64,000 nt of DNA from assembly GCA_019614645.1 (NCBI GenBank), contig JABWDB010000001.1:1426001-1490000 (forward strand). Reading direction: 5' to 3'. Position numbers and translations under genes: made by a program. The stretch is from Stratiolaelaps scimitus (Eukaryota; Arthropoda; Arachnida; Mesostigmata; Laelapidae). The notes below the pieces were generated by a model. The model was not told where the DNA came from, made no database searches, and saw only the letters and a list, made by a program, of their open reading frames with translations. Positions within the stretch are counted from its first letter, which is position 1. Each line of letters starts with the position of its first letter. Below are positions 62,700-64,000 of this stretch, one piece after another.

Positions 62700-64000
62700 C
62701 AGAGAGCAAAATTTGTAGTTCTTACAAAAAGTAACTTCCTGCCATTTTACGGCGTTTCCCGATTTTACTATGATACGTGCAAACAGCTTGAAGAGATGTC
62801 TTAACTTCGTAGTTTCAATGATGTGAGATTGAGCATTATTAATAATTTCATAACAATACTAAAGAATTATTATTATTGTCGTTATCATAATCATTGACTG
62901 TTAACAATCTGTATCAGCAGAAAATCTCCACTTGCTTATGTGATCGTAAATTTCAATTATAATATAATCAACATCAGAGATATACTAGGTATCAATCGGG
63001 CTCGTAAGTTATGTGTAAGTTCCCGTTGACCTCAAACGTCCATATGGCAGCATGTGGCAAAAATATATGTCCCTATTCATAGCTCAGATGCCCGGACACA
63101 TCCGTTGGGTGGGGCATTGCTAAGCACTTAAAGAGTTTTCTCGATCCAATCTTCGCAATCTGCTCGACAGTTCGCCTCGCTTCCGCTGGGGCCATCATAG
63201 ACGGTCGATCGAACAAATCCCCGTAATGATGGTGGTTCGTCCCTCTCTCTCTCGCTCTCGATCTCAATGTGTCTGTGTGTGTTCTCTCGTGGCTCGCGCA
63301 TGTTGTCCACATGTGGCCAGATTCTGCATTTCTTTCTTAAGTCCTTCTGCGTCCTCTTATGTATTCGACTGCCCTGGCCATCACGACCGATCTAGCTGGT
63401 CCAGCTGGTGTCTCCATTTTGCCAAAATCCACCTTGAGCTGAGTTGGGTGGATTGGCCTACCGAGGTCTCTCTCTCTCTCTCTCTCTTTCTCTTGCCCGT
63501 TATCGTACTAGTAGCTGTAGCCGCACTTGTTGTAGCTGAAATGGTTGTTCGATTATTTCTCGCGGTAGTCTGTTTGATTCGGTCGAATCAGAATTATTAC
63601 TCCGGAAGGAGCGATTACTCGCCTACGTGAACAGGCCACTGCGGGACTGGAACCCGACAAGACAATGTCAATTTCATACACTGCGAACTCTTGTGAGCGT
63701 GCAGGGGTGCAACATGCAAATTGTTTATTTGTGGGTTTCACAAAATCCGGCGTATAACTAACGTCAAATTAAAATCTAGCTCAATCGGCTTAAAGTGATA
63801 ACTGACTGAGTATCCCTCTATTATTATATCATTATTACTAATTACATTTCGAGATCTTTGGGAGACGCCAGCGTGTAAATGACAACGAGTCAGACCGCCG
63901 GTCGAAGAGTCCAGGGCTCACGGGAGGCGATGAGGAATCACCTGCTTTGATACAATTCACGCACTCGTAAAATGTATCGTTAGGGTACACATACAACGGG

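Larger units (their letters stand above)
52112..64000. other. Mixed DNA without a recognised gene
   Basis: Contains GGC, GGCT, TC, GT and TA tracts, R2 copy 2 and tRNA-like remnants. A 136-residue minus-strand frame (54180-54590) starting with ATG is the longest non-repetitive frame here but shows no domain I can name. Confidence 0.4.

Noticed and set aside
63640..63665. B-box-like GGTTCCAGTCCC on the minus strand
   Set aside because: No A box or tRNA arms at a suitable distance.

Overview
The window looks like arthropod nuclear DNA, most likely from a mite or tick. The reasons are: no bacterial-style gene packing, long gene-poor stretches, hundreds of bases of dinucleotide and trinucleotide microsatellites, decayed non-LTR retrotransposon pieces, tRNA-derived SINE-like sequences (one resembling the Ruka-type SINEs known from ticks), and genes with a TATA box, initiator and AATAAA signal. 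The species cannot be fixed from the sequence alone. Most long open frames here come from CAG/CTG/CGG-type repeats or lie opposite one another on both strands; I do not regard them as genes.

Two genes are convincing. At 20839-21081 and 38070-38288, on the same strand and about 17 kb apart, are two very small helix-loop-helix (HLH) proteins (80 and 72 residues). Each has helix 1, loop and helix 2 but no basic DNA-binding region, like the Id/Extramacrochaetae (Emc) family, which sequesters bHLH transcription factors. Both stop almost directly after helix 2, so they are little more than a dimerisation module. The first has a clear TATA/initiator promoter, E-boxes upstream and a polyadenylation signal about 430 bases after the stop. 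The second has an E-box about 250 bases upstream, a possible splice acceptor just before the CDS and an AATAAA about 690 bases after the stop.

Layout: 1-5.2 kb holds LINE (non-LTR retrotransposon) debris and a dispersed repeat; 5.2-20.3 kb is a trinucleotide-repeat-rich block containing, near 7.5-8.1 kb, a dead reverse transcriptase; 20.3-21.5 kb is the first HLH gene; 21.5-26.9 kb is AT-richer with microsatellites, a LINE 3' part and a tRNA-like sequence; 27-28.7 kb is another repeat-rich GC-rich block with an 18-bp minisatellite; 28.7-35.9 kb is largely unremarkable; 35.9-48.7 kb is again trinucleotide-rich and holds the second HLH gene; 48.7-52.1 kb is AT-rich with very long TA tracts and a striking 75-bp-arm inverted repeat; 52.1-64 kb is mixed, with short dispersed repeats and further tRNA-like remnants.

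The most interesting things are the pair of minimal HLH-only genes, a roughly 64-bp dispersed element flanked by 14-bp direct repeats, a second dispersed family present three times, and the long near-perfect hairpin at 51896-52111.
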